Shown: in pieces, positions 1 to 12,603 of the stretch
Layout of the letters: each line of letters begins with the position of its first letter
Numbering within the stretch: position 1 is the first letter of the stretch
Origin: Chamaea fasciata
Taxonomy: Eukaryota; Chordata; Aves; Passeriformes; Sylviidae
Length of the DNA: 64,000 nt
Direction: 5' to 3'
Assembly (NCBI GenBank): GCA_029207755.1
Contig: JARCOQ010000071.1
Span: 62,001-126,000, forward strand
The notes under the pieces: generated by a model
Told to the model about the DNA's origin: nothing
What the model saw: the letters and a program-made list of their open reading frames with translations, nothing else
The model's database searches: none
Position numbers and translations under genes: made by a program

Positions 1-2024
1 GCATTAATGAGTGCACTGAGTGTCATTACTGACAAAGCCTCTCAAGGGACTAATTAAAGCAGATAACTGGAGGCCGTGATTGCACAAACCTCTCTGAGAC
101 TCCAAGGCAAAAGCAAAGCCCTAAGTCCTTTGAAAAGCCTGCAGTCCCTGGGAGCATTAAGGAGCCCCCAGGGCCATTCCTGACCAAGGCTCCCCAGGGA
201 CTCCTTCCAGCACATCCTTGAGGCCACTGGGATGGGAGGGGGATGCTGAGGGCAGGACAAGGGGCTGACAGTGCCCAGCCTTGCCGGGGCTGTGCCAGGA
301 GGCCCCAGGGCCTCAGGACAAGGTGACTCCTCACGGCCCTTGGTGGCACAGAGGCTGCTGTGGCCCAGGGCACCAAGACTTGGCTTCTCTTTGTCCCCAC
401 GTGTCATCACTGCCTGCACTTCTCTGCTCTGCCTGGGGCCTGGGGACACTTTCTGTGTCGTGTCCCTCAGCGGGACCCAGTAAAACTTCAAGAAACTTTG
501 GAGCTGGGTTCTGACTTTGAATTCTTGAGAGGTTTCTCCAGCTCCCTCTCAGGGACTGATGTTCAGGGCCTCAGCACAAGCCTGGAGAGGGTCACTCAAG
601 CCCTTGTGCCGTGTCTGTGCGGCTGAGCTGGGCCGGGCTCCTGGCACAGAGGCAGCTCCTGGCAAGGGCAGCGCTGCAGAGAGACAGCTCTGCCCAGGAG
701 CAGCTCCTGTGCCCAGCCCAGCAGGGCTGGGGCACTGCCTGCAGCCACCCCGGGCACAGCACACAGGCACAGAGGGCTTCAACTCAGCCTGGGCTGGCAG
801 CACAGAGCAGAGCTCACTGAGGGCTCACTGGGGGAGAAATCCTCGCAGCGTTAGGAAGAGTCACTCCCAGGCTGGGGGAAGAGAAGCTGCAGCTCCTGCA
901 GGGATCTCCTGAAGCTGGCACATCCCACAGCTTTAAGGCCCTTCCAGGAGGACTCTCAGCGTGGCTGCAGAGCAAGCATGTGGCCCCAGGGCAGGGCTGG
1001 GTGTCCCTGCTGCAGCACCCGAGGCACAGCACAGGGCAGCTCCCTGTTGCCGGGCTCTGCTGCAGGGCTGAGCAGCCGGGGCTGCAGCCAGGGGTGCCCA
1101 GGGCTGTCGAGCAGAGCAGGGTCCTGCAGCCCAGGGCGCTGCGCTGGGCCAGGGACTCTGCTGCCTGCCAGGGACAGCTCTCAGCTGGCCCGGGGAGCTG
1201 CTGCCAGCGCTGGGGAGAAGCTGTGGGGGGAAGGAGCCACCCTGAGCAGGGCAGGTGCTGCTGCTGAGAGGGGCTGTGTGGGGCAGGGCTGCGCCCAGCT
1301 CCAGACCAGCCTGGGCACAGCTCCAGAGGACACTTGCCAAAGGAAGCTAAGCCTGGTATTGCTGCAAAGACCAGGAGCTTTCCTGAGAGTGTTTTCAATT
1401 TCCTGCTTGGAGAAGGATGGGAAAGTTGGGGTGATGACAAAAACATTTTTGCTTTTGATGCATTTTTCATTTATTCGTAGCTCTGTCAACTACTATTATG
1501 TAGTTATAAAACTATTATCTTTATTCAACTCTATTCAACTACTATGACTCTATTCAACTACTTTTATATACTTGTATTACTATAATCTTTCATTAACTCT
1601 ACAACATTTCCTACCCTTTATCTTAGATTTTAGAACAATAAGCTTCAAAATATATTCCTGAAATACTGCCCAGTCTTATTGTCAGGAAGTGGACCTACAA
1701 GATGAACATTTTGTTTTTAAACCAGAGTGTGAGCAGTCAGAAAAAAAAGTGGCACAAAGAAGCCCTTGGACCTACTCCAATGGGTTGACCCAGGGGTTTG
1801 TAGCTGTGGATACTGAATTTCCTATTCGATGTTTCTGTTAAATATCCTAATTAATCAACCTCTAATCAATTGTTGAAATCAGGGGCTGGGTGTTCCTCAT
1901 ACCCACTGAGACACCTGGAAGTTTCCAAGGTCTGGTTTTTACTTCACTGTGGTAACGCTGTTGCAAGGGGTTTTTTTTCTCTTCTGATTATAGGCAAAAG
2001 AGGATGAGTGAAGCAGAACAGGAA

Positions 2025-2095
2025 TTGTAATCACAGAACCACAGAACATTCTGAGTTGAAAGGGACACCTAGGATCATCAGAGTCATGTTTAATC
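2025..2095 (-). mobile_element. CR1 3'-end fragment (left arm)
   Basis: The series aatcacagaaccacagaa followed by gagttgaaagggac and aggatcatca is the antisense of a CR1 3' tail. The fragment is short and non-coding. The mirror copy is at about 24181-24252. Confidence 0.65.
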
Positions 2096-3492
2096 ATTTA
2101 CAGAGACTCCTGATTTGTAACTTTGGGTGGTCAGTCTCTCTGCTGGGAGCCTCCTAAAGGGCCTTCAGCCACTCCTCAGCCCTCAGCAGCAGCAGCAGCA
2201 TCCCCTTTGCAGGGCCCAGCAGGGCTCTCCTGAGCTGCCCTTGCCCAGCTGCAGACAGACCCTGCCCCAGGCCGGGCCCTGCAGACAGGCAGGTTTCTGT
2301 AGGGCTGGGCCCAGGGCGCAGAGGGTGGCATGGGCTCTGTGAGCACTGGCAGGGACAAGGCTCCTCTCAGGAGGGAAATGTCCAGGCCCAGGGAGAGGCT
2401 CAGGGAAGGAGAGGGGGCTGAACAGAGCACTGCTGGGGGCAGGAGGGCACTGTGGGTGTGTGGGAGGTGCTGTGCACAGCTGGGCACGGGAACACTGTCC
2501 TGAGTGCCTGGCTGTGTCTGCCCTGCCCTCCCAGGCACAGCCCCACAACATCTTCTCTTGGTTCTGCCCTCCCCTGATACTGTCACTGTCATCTGGTGCT
2601 CTCAGGGAGGCTCTGGCATTTGCAGCAGCTGAGCCAGGCACTGCCCTTGGGATTCTTGCCAGGCAGCTGTGTCCATGGGAATGGGGTGTCCGAGCTTCCC
2701 TGTGACCTGTGTGGCTGTGGGCAAAGCAGTCCATGGGAAAGGGGAATGAGCTGAGCCCCCTCCCTGAGATCCCATCGTGGGCACACCCGGGGATCTCCTT
2801 GCTGCGTCCTTCCAAGCTCTGAGCTGCCCTCCTGCCTGCAGATCTGTGCCAGAGCCTCTGGCAGTTCCCTGAATGTGCCACGGGGAAGTGCAGGGATGCC
2901 ACAGCTGAGGAAATGCTGTTGGGTTTGCCAAGGGAGCTGTGAGTGTCCTTGGCAGAAGGGGGTGCTGAGGACCTTGCCCAGAGACCTTTGGAGAGGGCGA
3001 GACATTCAGGGATCCCTCTGCTCTGGGCAAGGTCTGGTGCAGCAGAAATGCTGGGGATTTCTGACCTCAGAGAACCAGGAATGATGTGTGGGCAGGAAAA
3101 TAATGCCTATAATTCCTTCCTGTTCTCCATGCCCTTTAGAAGTGGGAGTGAAGATGGCAACAAGCCTTTCTGCATTAGGAGTGATTCCACTGACAAATCC
3201 TGAATATCCAGGCTTGTCCCTCTGCCACATGGCCAAAAACCCAGGGCAGCGGGGCAGGGACGGCTCCTGGAGAGCCCCCATGCACAGGCCTGGCTGCTCC
3301 TGGAACACTCAGACAGCACAACTGGAGCTCAGGCAGGGACCTGGGTGAAGGTTTTCCCAGAGCAGGAACAAGGGTGGGTGAATCACAGTGGGACAGTCCA
3401 CAGGGAATGACCCATGTTTGGCTCAAAGCAGCCTGTCCTGACTTGTCGCTGTCCTTTATCCATGAACATGTCCCCATGTGCAGCCACAGCAA

Positions 3493-4451
3493 ATGTCCAA
3501 CAGCAGCTCCATCAGCCGCTTCCCTCCTGCTGGCATTGGCAGACACGCGGCAGCTGCAGCTCCTGCACTTCTGCCTCTTCCTGGGCATCTCCCTGGCTGC
3601 CCTCCTGGGCCACGGCCTCATCATCAGCGCCATAGCTTGCGGCCACCACCTGCACAGCCCCATGTTCTTCTTCCTGCTCAACCTGGCCCTCAGCGGCCTG
3701 CACCACTGTCCCCAAAGCCATGCACAATTCCCTCTGGGACACCAGGACCATCTCCTACACGGGAGGTGCTGCACGGCTCTTTTTCTTTCTGTTCTTCATG
3801 TCAGCAGAGTATTTGCTCCTGACCATCATGTGCTATGACTGCTCTGTGTCCATCTGCACACCCCTGCACTACGGGACCCTCCTGGGCAGCAGAGCTTGTG
3901 CCCACATGGCAGCAGCTGCCGGGGCCAGTGCCTTTCTCAATGCTCTCATGCACACGGCCAATACATTTTCCCTGCCCCTGTGCCATGGCAATGCGCTGGG
4001 CCAGTTCTTCCACGAGGTTCACAAGATCCTCAAGCTCTCCTAGTCCAACTACTGCTTCAGGGAGTTTGGGTTCATTGGTTTTTCCATCTCTTTAGGATTG
4101 CGTTGTTTTGTGTCCATTGTTTTCTCCTATGTGCAGATCATCAGGGCCGTGCTGAGGATCCCCTCTGAGCAGGGATGGCACAAAGCCTTCTCCACCTGCC
4201 TCCCTTACCGGGCCGTGCTCTCCCTGTTCCTCAGCACTGCCATGTTTGCCTATCTGAAGCCCCCCTCCATCTCCTCCCCATCCCTGGATCTGGCCCTGTC
4301 AGTTCTGTTCTCGCTGGTGCCTCCAGCCGTGAACCCCCTCATCTACAGCCTGAGGAAGCAGGAGCTCGAGGCTGCAGTGTGGAAGACTGATGGCTGGATG
4401 CTTTCACAAACATTAAACTGCTGGCCAGTTTCTCAAAATCACTTGTCATAA
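3493..4451 (+). pseudogene. Olfactory receptor pseudogene, OR14-like (left arm)
   Basis: This is a single-exon seven-transmembrane odorant receptor remnant. The start MSNSSSI at 3493, the first-loop region HHLHSPMFFFLLNLAL, a degraded MAYDRY motif read as MCYDCS, the TM6 segment KAFSTCLP and the TM7 segment NPLIYSLRKQE are typical of the bird-expanded OR14 group. Reading needs three frames: frame 1 for the first ~11 codons, frame 2 through TM2, then frame 3 from about 3720. A TAG at 4041-4043 interrupts the middle (ILKLS then stop), after which the same frame continues to 4451. The Arg of the DRY motif is Cys here but Arg in the right-arm copy. With two frameshifts and a stop it cannot encode a receptor. 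Confidence 0.88.
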
Positions 4452-5466
4452 AAGTCATTTTTGATACCTCTTGTTGCTTTACTTTGGAGGTTCTTTTCCT
4501 TTGTTTTACTTTTGTAATATTGTCCACAAAGCAGTGTCACTGTTTGTGCCATTTCTCATTTTGTTTCTCTCCACCTTCCGTGTGGCCACAGACTGTGTCA
4601 ATGAGGGGCTGCACTCCTGGTGGCTTTAAAGGAACCCAAGGATCTGGCAGGCAAGTTTTCTGCAGAGATCCCCCTTTGGTTCTCTTCTCTGGATGAGAGC
4701 TGGGGGCAGATCAGTGCTGGCACAGCAGCTGTGCCCAGGAGCAGCAGCCCTTGGTGTTGGCAGCGCTGCTCCCGTGGCCCTGCCCCGCTGCCCTCCTGGC
4801 CCTGGTGTTGCTGTAGGGCCGGAGTGCTCTCGGCGCCGGGCACAGGGCTGGGGCTGGCAGTGCCGGGGCTGCAGCAGGGACAGGCCATGGGCTCCGCTGG
4901 GGCAGCGCTGACGCCTCAGGGCAGGGCCTCGCTGCTCCAGGCTCCTTGCCCAGGCTCTCTCCAGAACACGCCCAGGCCCAATGCTGTGCACGGAAAAGCC
5001 CCGTGAGCAGCCCCAGGGTGGCCGTGGGCAGGCTGGGGGCAAACAGCACGGCTGGGGCTCTGCAGGGTCCCTGGGGGAGACGGGAAGGAGCAGCAGAGCA
5101 GGGGCTGATCCATCCCCACTGTGCTGGACACCCCCGGGCAGCGTCCCAGAGCGTCCTCATGCACCTGCCAACAACATCCCCCCTCTGCAGCCCTGGCCTC
5201 TCTCCCAGCTCACACGGGGGCCGCATCCTTGCAGGCACAGACACGGCAGCTCTGGCTCAGGAGCCCCTGTTTGCAGTGCCCAGAGCAGGCCTGAGCACCC
5301 CCATGGTGTTGGTGTGGGGAGATGAACCTGAGGGAGCACAAATGCCATCAGCCCCTGGGGCCAGGAAGGGCTGGGGACAGGAGAGAAGACCACTCAGTTC
5401 TGTCCTGGCCTCTGAAGTCAGCCAGAAAGTTTGTTCCCATCAGCTGGGAGTTTCCTGTGCCACTGC

Positions 5467-6240
5467 TGACTTATTAAAATATGGATATTGATCTACTATC
5501 GATACCCAACTGTGACAGACAGAAGACTCTCTAACAGTTTAGAGTTAGAAAGTATATGTTTAATGCAACGCCAGGCAGTTGTGTGCGATCACTCCCTAAA
5601 ATGCACTGCCAAGTTACAAAATCTCTTTCTTTTCAAAAGTGTTGAATATCCAAAATACTAATACATATTTATAGCACTAAAACCTCCCATTCTCTGCTTC
5701 ATATTATAATTAGCTAAAAAGCTATTAAGCATGTGTAGTTTGTTCTTTGAATTGGGTCAGTGGTCCTTTATATGGGGAGGGGGCGTAAAAAAAGGAAGTA
5801 AGTGGAGTCTTCCTCATTGTAAACTTTCAACCTTTACAATGGATATCAAGATAAATGATAACTGGTCAAACTCCTGTTTCCTTTCTCCGTGACTGTTGAA
5901 TGGGTTTTAGGATGCTCGAGGGTTTACAATTGTCTGTGTTCCTAAATCTATTTATCAGTTTCTTCTGTTTCTCATTATAAACACAGCTAAACAAACACAA
6001 AAATGACAAGCAATTAGTTATTTAGATCCAGGATCGTTATCCTTGATCGCAATCCTTTCATCTAACCATTAACTTCTAATTCTTTCCAGTACAGCTTATC
6101 TAGCTACCTACTTTAACTAATTCTGGCAAAGCTTATCTTTAGCTAAAACATTAACTTTTCTCAAATCCTTACCTCCTTTGAAATCCATCTCTCAGCTCTC
6201 CCTTGATTTCCCCGTGGTCTGTTGCAATTCATTGGGAGAT
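5467..6240 (-). mobile_element. LTR-like dispersed repeat, left arm copy a
   Basis: This AT-rich repeat is present in inverse orientation at about 9300-10180 in the same arm and twice more in the right arm. The copy shares blocks such as ctaacagttt, the purine-rich gggaggggg stretch near 5778, and a TTTATCAGTTTCTTCTG-type block. In the opposite reading a polyadenylation-signal region is followed by a short tail ending in CA, as in an LTR. The family is not identified and the exact ends are uncertain. Confidence 0.55.
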
Positions 6241-7789
6241 CTTTTTTCCTAGAGTTACGGAGAAATATTTCAAAGGGCTTCTAATAAACGCACATTCCTG
6301 TTTTCAAGGGTGTATTTTTCTCTTGAGAGCAGAGGTGATTGCAGCATTCAGTGACTCATATTGACCCAGGGACTCTCCTAAGCAGGCAGGTCTGGCCTGC
6401 TCAGAGAAGCTGTGCCTTGAGCTCTGACCCAGTGGACAACCTTGTTCCACATTCCCCAACTCCATCCTGCCTCTCCTCGCTCACCTGGGACCTGCTTTGC
6501 TCGGAGAACTGGGTGCACTCAGGCAACGAGGGGTTTCCTTTCTTTTATTTTAGCAATCTAAAACCCCTGAGCTTCCCCATGGAAAACAGACAATCTCCTT
6601 GTAATGGATACATAGTATTAAATTCGTGGATTAAAATTGTATGTATTAAAACTTTTCAGTGGAATGTAAAAAACCCCTGAATTCCTGGAAAGAGTTCCAG
6701 GGCATCTCTTCGCATACCACAGTCTTTTCACAGTCCAAAGGTGTTACCTCGACATCTGCCAGAGAGGTAACCGGGAAACGGCCCATTAAGCATGGGCTGG
6801 CCACATCTTCACAGCTCATCAGGAGATCCGATACCAATCTGGGCAGAAACCTTCTGACAGAAGATTCGGAGACTTTTCATTCAGACGTCTTCTCAATTTC
6901 TCAGGAAACTCTTTCAGATATCCCTTGCGGACACCAGACATTTCAATGATTATGTTATGTACATGATGTCATGTTCTTCGGGTTCTTTGTTACCGTCTTG
7001 TTTTCGCCTCAGGGTAGAAAAATGGTATAAAACACCTCCCCTGAGACCCCGAATTTGTGGGCAGTACTCCGGAGAAGCACCCTTTGCTGCTCCCGGGTTG
7101 TCCACCCAACATTCGATCGATGTTGTCCTGATTTATCGTGGCGTTTCCCGAAATTGCTTTTCAAATTTGTTAAATAAATCTTTGATTTTGGAAATTGGCT
7201 CTGATCATTTATAACATCCTCAGGTGTGTGCCAAGCCCAAGGTGCCACCAAGGAAGTTCCCCTTTCCCAAGGCAGAACCATGCAAGGAATGTTTTAGACG
7301 CACGGGAAGTTCTAAAATAAACACAAATCCAGAGCCTGGGCTTTTTCACTGTTCCCGGCTCCTGCACAGTCCCTCTCTCAGTCCCTTGGCCCCCCGGAAT
7401 CCCCTCTGGGGCTGAGAGAACAGCCGGCAATGGAAGCTTGCCCTGAAAAGGCACCATTGTGGTGCTCCCCAGCCAGGCCAGAAATGGAACTTTGTTCCTT
7501 TAGCCTGGGTGCAGAGACCCCCCGGGGCCTTTTCTGCACAGAGTTCCAGCCCCCAGCGTTTGCTGAAGGCGCTCTCTGCACATGTCACACTGCCAGGGCC
7601 CTGTCCTTGCTGTCACCTGCTGTGGCTGGGCCCAAAGAGAGCTCCTGCGCTTGCATTTCCAGCTGCCGTGCAACCAAAGCTGAGGGATCTGGAGCTGCCT
7701 GAATGCAAAAACTGAAATACGAGCTTCTCTCGAAGGGGAAATCTCCCCCTCCTGTGCTAACCCATGGCAATGCTGGCAAATGCACCAGC

Positions 7790-8230
7790 CACGGCCAGAA
7801 TTCAGATTTCACTGCTAAACTTCCTTATATCCAGGGATAGTTCCCATGGGAATATTGTCAGGACAAGTCTGGCTGGCAGTGGTTTCACAAGGGTCACTTC
7901 CCATCTGTCCCCAAAACTCTAGGGAAGGCTTTGTGCTTTCCTTCCAATGGGAAAAAAAACCCTGTCCTGCTTCTCCAAGTGCCCATGGCTGAGATTGGGA
8001 TTCCACCTCCAAAACTTCCCTTTATCCAAAGCCTGCTCCCAGACAAAATCTGCCATTAATGACAAGTCTGGGTGACCTTGGCCTGGTGAGTCTCTCACCT
8101 GCCTTCCAAACCCTGGGGCTCTGTACTTTCCTTCCTACGGAAAAGAACTGTCCTTCTTGTCCAGGTGCCCACGGCCAGAATTGGGATTCCACCTCCAACA
8201 TTGCCTCTTGTGAGAGACTGGAGGAGATTG
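7790..8230 (+). repeat. Three-unit tandem repeat, ~188 bp period (left arm)
   Basis: Three diverged units begin with the (c/g)cccacggccagaatt-type block at about 7791, 7978 and 8166. Each is followed by a variant of gattccacctcca and a later tttccttcc block. The mirror copy lies at 18001-18440. No conserved reading frame is evident. Confidence 0.7.
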
Positions 8231-9299
8231 TTGGCTGGAAACATTTCGTGTGAGGGGGAGGAAGGGGCAGAGGCAGCCTTACCCTGCCCTGAACCCCAGC
8301 ACTTCTCAAAGCATTGACTTGACCCTGTAACCCAAATCCCCCAGAGCCTCTATCCCAGCCCAGCAGCATCTGCCAATCCCTGGCACACCAAAGGCAATGC
8401 TCCACACCCACCTCTGCAGCCCCCAGCCCAGCTCCTGAGTGACCAGATGACCCAAAGTCCCATCTGGGGGAGGGGCCCAGGAAGACCAAGGGGTATTTTA
8501 GGCTGACCACAAGGCAAGCACACACGTTGACCCTAGCTCCTCTTGGAATTTCTGTCTGAACACTGCTGGAATCCAGGAGCTGGTAGCAGTGTGTGTTCTT
8601 CTCTCTATCTCTCTCTCTATATTTTATTTGTCTTTCTCTCTTTCTGTGTCTTCCTCTTCTAATTCCCTCTTCTTGCAAATTTTGCTTAACTTAAAATTGA
8701 GCAGGCTTCCAGTTTGTGAAGTTGAATGGGCCAAGTTAACGCTTTGAGCAGTGTTTTTTTGTTGACTGAATGTCATAGTAAAGCTTTTGCTCAAGTTTCT
8801 CTGATTTTCTAAAGTTGCCAGTAAAGGCTGTTTTGTTGTTTTAAGCTTCTGAGAATCTCTTGTCGGTACTTCTCCATTGTTTCCAACTCAGAGTACACAA
8901 ACAATTGTAATTCCTTTGCAATGTCTCACGGAGAGAGTTGTTTGGGGGTTGGGGCTCAGGGCTTCTCTGTCCTGCTTGGCACAGCCCAGGCAGGGCTTTC
9001 ACAGCCACATCCCACACTCCGTTTCCCACCTGGACCCGCTGGTGCCTCTGAGTTCTGCTTGCCCAGCCCCAGGGACGCTCTCCTTGTCTGCCCATTCCCC
9101 CACGGTCTCTGGGCAGGGGTGGCCTCAGTGGGAGCTGTGACACCCTCCCTCAGACACTTGGAGGCTGCTGCTGGGTTGGACTTCTCCAGAGGCTTGTTCA
9201 GCCTTCAGCTCTTCAGTTCAGGAATTCAGTGGCCCAGGGCTCCATCAACATTCAGAACACGTTAACAGGCCAAGCCTCGGGGAATAATTTGATTTAAGT

Positions 9300-10180
9300 T
9301 TTCAAATTTTTCTGGTTAATTGGACAGATTTTAGAACTGTCCTCCAAGTGAATGTATAATATTTTAAAGGACACTGAGAAAAGATTTTTATGGTCCTGTT
9401 TAGAGGTTTTATTCCCTATTAATACACTGATATGTGCAATCTCCAATTGGCATTGAATCCAAGTGAGACATAGACTTTAAAGAATTAAGGATTTTAGAGA
9501 GGTTAAGATTTTAGTTAGAGATAAGCTTTGTAGGAATTAATTAAAGTTTGCTAAAAATTAAAAGTTTGTGGTTAGTTAAGGGAAACCAGATTTGAATTAA
9601 CTTTCCCAGGCCTCAATAACTGGTTGCTTGTCAACTTTATGTTCTGCTTAGCTGGGTTTGTAATGAAGAACAGAGAACCTGATAAATAGATTTAGGAGCA
9701 CAAGACGATTACAGAAACTCCCTATTCGGAAACCCATTGAAAGTCATGCACCTGGAGAAATGGGAGTCCTACCAGAGCTCATTTGTCACATTTGCATTGA
9801 AAAGGTAGAAAGTTCAGAGCAAGGACGACTCATCTTACTTTCCCATTTTAAGCCCCCCTCCCCTTGAAAAGGAGCACCGACCCATTTCAAAGGCCAAACT
9901 AGCATGCTTAATTGTTTTTTGGCTAGTTACCATACTAAGCTAAGAATGGGATGGGGGGGGGGAGGCTCTGAGTACGCATTTGTGTTTTGGGTATTCAACA
10001 TCTTTGTAAATAAAAGGACTCTGTGATTGTCTGTAAATTGCGGTGTGTATTTGGGAGCCACCCCGCATGCCGCCCGGTGCTGCAACAGACATACACTTTC
10101 TAACTTTAAACTGTTATAAAGTTTTTGTCCCCCTCAGTTGGATATCAGTATTAGCTCGATATTCATATTTTTTTAATAAA
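9300..10180 (+). mobile_element. LTR-like dispersed repeat, left arm copy b
   Basis: This is the inverted partner of copy a. In this orientation there is a promoter-like region with a CCCCTCCCCTTG block near 9853, an AATAAA signal at about 10007, and a CpG-containing tail reaching a candidate CA end at about 10088. That layout resembles U3-R-U5 of a retroviral LTR. No retroviral coding sequence lies next to it, so it would be a solo or rearranged LTR. Confidence 0.55.
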
Positions 10181-10750
10181 TCACAAGTACCTTCTAATTC
10201 ACTTTGAATAGCTATGAAAATCAAGGCCCTTCCTGACTGACAATCAATCAGACTCTGTCCCTACCCCCACCCCACCATTTCCCCCATCCAAGCCCTGGGA
10301 CTCAGAGCAGCCTTGTGCAAATCTGAGCTCCTTCCACCCCAGGCTGCACCTGCAGCTTTCAGCTCCTTGGCTCCAATTCCCACCTGCTTTCCTTGGAGGA
10401 GCTGCCTGAGACACAGAGGGATGTTCATTTCTTGTCAGCACACAAACCCAGGGGAAGGCACAGCTGCGTAAAATGCAAAAGTCATTTCTCTGCTGGGTAT
10501 TAACATCCACTTTCCACAGCAGACACTCTCAGACCAATGGAAAAGACCTCCTGTGCCCAGCACAGATCCCAAGGTCTCCCCAAAACCTCCCTGCCCCGAT
10601 TCTGGCCAGATTTGTTTTTTGCACACGCTGAAGACAGGAGCTCCCTCCATGCCTAGAGGAAGGAAAGGAGAACAAGTGGATGAAGAGCTCTCCTGTGCAG
10701 AGCCAAGGTGCAAGTGCCACCAGAGTGGGAACCACAACTCACCAGGTTTG

Positions 10751-11085
10751 TGTCCTTTCTCCTATGTGCTGATCATCAGGGCTGTGCTGAAGATCCCCTC
10801 TGAGCAGGGACGGCACAAAGCCTTCTCCACCTGCCGCCATCACCTGGCCGTGGTCTCCCTGTTCCTCAGCACTGCCATGTTTGCATATCTGAAGCCCCCC
10901 CAATCTCCTCCCCATCCCCGGATCTGGCCCTGTCAGTTCTGTTCTCGCTGGTGCCTCCAGCCGTGAATCCCCTCATCTGCAGCCTGAGGAAGCAGGAGCT
11001 CGAGACTGCAGTGTGGAAGACTGATGGCTGGATGGTTTCACAAACATTAAACTGCTGGCCAGTTTCTCAAAATCACTTGTCATAA
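10751..11085 (+). pseudogene. Olfactory receptor 3' fragment (OR14-like) in spacer
   Basis: The fragment begins abruptly at the palindrome junction with codons for SYVLIIRAVL (end of TM5) and runs through KAFSTC (TM6) and YLKPP to the NPLI/SLRKQE-type tail. The first two thirds of the receptor are absent. It carries the one-base deletion after YLKPP that the right-arm copy has. In the tail, TM7 reads NPLICS rather than NPLIYS. The 3' flank continues collinear with the left-arm OR flank until 12100. Confidence 0.85.
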
Positions 11086-12100
11086 AAGTCATTTTTGATA
11101 CCTCTTGTTGCTTTACTTTGGAGGTTCTTTTCCTTTGTTTTACTTTTGTAATATTGTCCACAAAGCCGTGTCACTGTTTGTGCCATTCCTCATCTTGTTT
11201 CTCTCCACCTTCCCTGTGGCCACAGACTGTGTCAATGAGGGGCTGCACTCCTGGTGGCTTTAAAGGAACCCAAGGATCTGGCAGGCAAGTTTTCTGCAGA
11301 GATCCCCCTTTGGTTCTCTTCTCTGGATGAGAGCTGGGGGCAGATCAGTGCTGGCACAGCAGCTGTGCCCAGGAGCAGCAGCCCTTGGTGTTGGCAGCGC
11401 TGCTCCCGTGGCCCTGCCCCGCTGCCCTCCTGGCCCTGGTGTTGCTGTAGGGCCGGAGTGCTCTCAGCGCCGGGCACAGGGCTGGGGCTGGCAGTGCCGG
11501 GGCTGCAGCAGGGACAGGCCATGGGCTCCGCTGGGGCAGCGCTGACGCCTCAGGGCAGGGCCTCGCTGCTCCAGGCTCCTTGCCCAGGCTCTCTCCAGAA
11601 CACGCCCAGGCCCAATGCTGTGCACGGAAAAGCCCCGTGAGCAGCCCCAGGGTGGCCGTGGGCAGGCTGGGGGCAAACAGCACGGCTGGGGCTCTGCAGG
11701 GTCCCTGGGGGAGACGGGAAGGAGCAGCAGAGCAGGGGCTGATCCATCCCCACTGTGCTGGACACCCCCGGGCAGCGTCCCAGAGCGTCCTCATGCACCT
11801 GCCAACAACATCCCCCCTCTGCAGCCCTGGCCTCTCCCCCAGCTCACACGGGGGCCGCATCCTTGCAGGCACAGACACGGCAGCTCTGGCTCAGGAGCCC
11901 CTGTTTGCAGTGCCCAGAGCAGGCCTGAGCACCCCCATGGTGTTGGTGTGGGGAGATGAACCTGAGGGAGCACAAATGCCATCAGCCCCTGGGGCCAGGA
12001 AGGGCTGGGGGACAGGAGGGAAACCACTCAGTTCTGTCGTGGCCTCTGAAGTCAGCCAGAAAGTTTGTTCCCATCAGCTGGGAGTTTCCTGTGCCACTGC
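10755..12100 (+). repeat. Third copy of the OR 3' end plus flank (direct repeat of 4122-5466)
   Basis: The offset is a constant 6634 bases from the left-arm copy, with few differences; the right arm carries the same segment inverted. At 12100 the three-way match stops after the bases gccactgc. The arms continue there into an LTR-like repeat, while this copy continues into different sequence. This copy may therefore preserve the site before the repeat inserted, or reflect a separate breakpoint (inference). Confidence 0.9.
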
Positions 12101-12603
12101 AGATGTTGTTGCTCAGAGCCAAGCGCTGCCTGGCAGCCATCCCCAAATTGCCCTGAGCATTTCCTTTGCTTCACCCTGGCTTTCTTTTCCTGGTACAAAT
12201 TTCTCCCTATTGCCCATCCCTGCTCTCTCCCCAGCAAACAGCCCATCCCTGGTTGCCCTTTCCTCTCTGGGCCCACTCCCCATTTCACTTCCTGAGTTGG
12301 CATCATGGGAACATCCCTTGGGGTGCAGGATCATCCTCCAAGTGCTTCAGGAATTGTCTGCAGGCTCCTGCAGTGCCTTGTGCTGCTCCCTTGCCAGAGG
12401 CACCACAGGCCAGGGGGGCACGTGTGGGCTGGTGTTTCTGGCTGTGGGGCTCCCTGTTCTGGGCCATGAGGAGGAGCTGCAGAGGCTCTGCAGGACTGAC
12501 AGGATGGGCTCTGGGGCTGTGAGGAGAAGCTGAGGGACCTGGGCTGCTGCACCTTCTGGAGAGGAGGCCCAGGCCTCATCCTGCAACTGCTGCAAGGGTG
12601 GTT

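Larger units (their letters stand above)
1..10758 (+). repeat. Left arm of a large palindrome (inverted repeat)
   Basis: Position x here matches the reverse complement of the right arm, with x+y = 26279 at the outer edge, drifting to 26276-26277 by 2-5.5 kb and to 26229-26235 in the inner half. The drift is explained by small indels plus a 47 bp insertion in the right arm. Long stretches translate identically in both arms, for example 4620-5006 against 21271-21657. The inner end is exact: both arms share the bases up to 10758/15471 and then diverge. The outer end lies beyond the window start. The arm contains an OR pseudogene, a short CR1 piece, LTR-like repeats and a three-unit tandem repeat; otherwise I see no coding gene in it. 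Confidence 0.95.

Noticed and set aside
2183..2902. 239-codon minus-strand ORF (mirrored at 23374-24093)
   Set aside because: Low-specificity Ser/Pro/Ala-rich sequence overlapped by open frames on both strands; no motif, splice signal or homology recognised.
4626..5491. ORFs of 128-181 codons conserved in all three OR flank copies
   Set aside because: Conservation is explained by recent duplication of the DNA. The translations are GC-rich Ala/Pro/Gly sequence open in several frames on both strands, with no domain.
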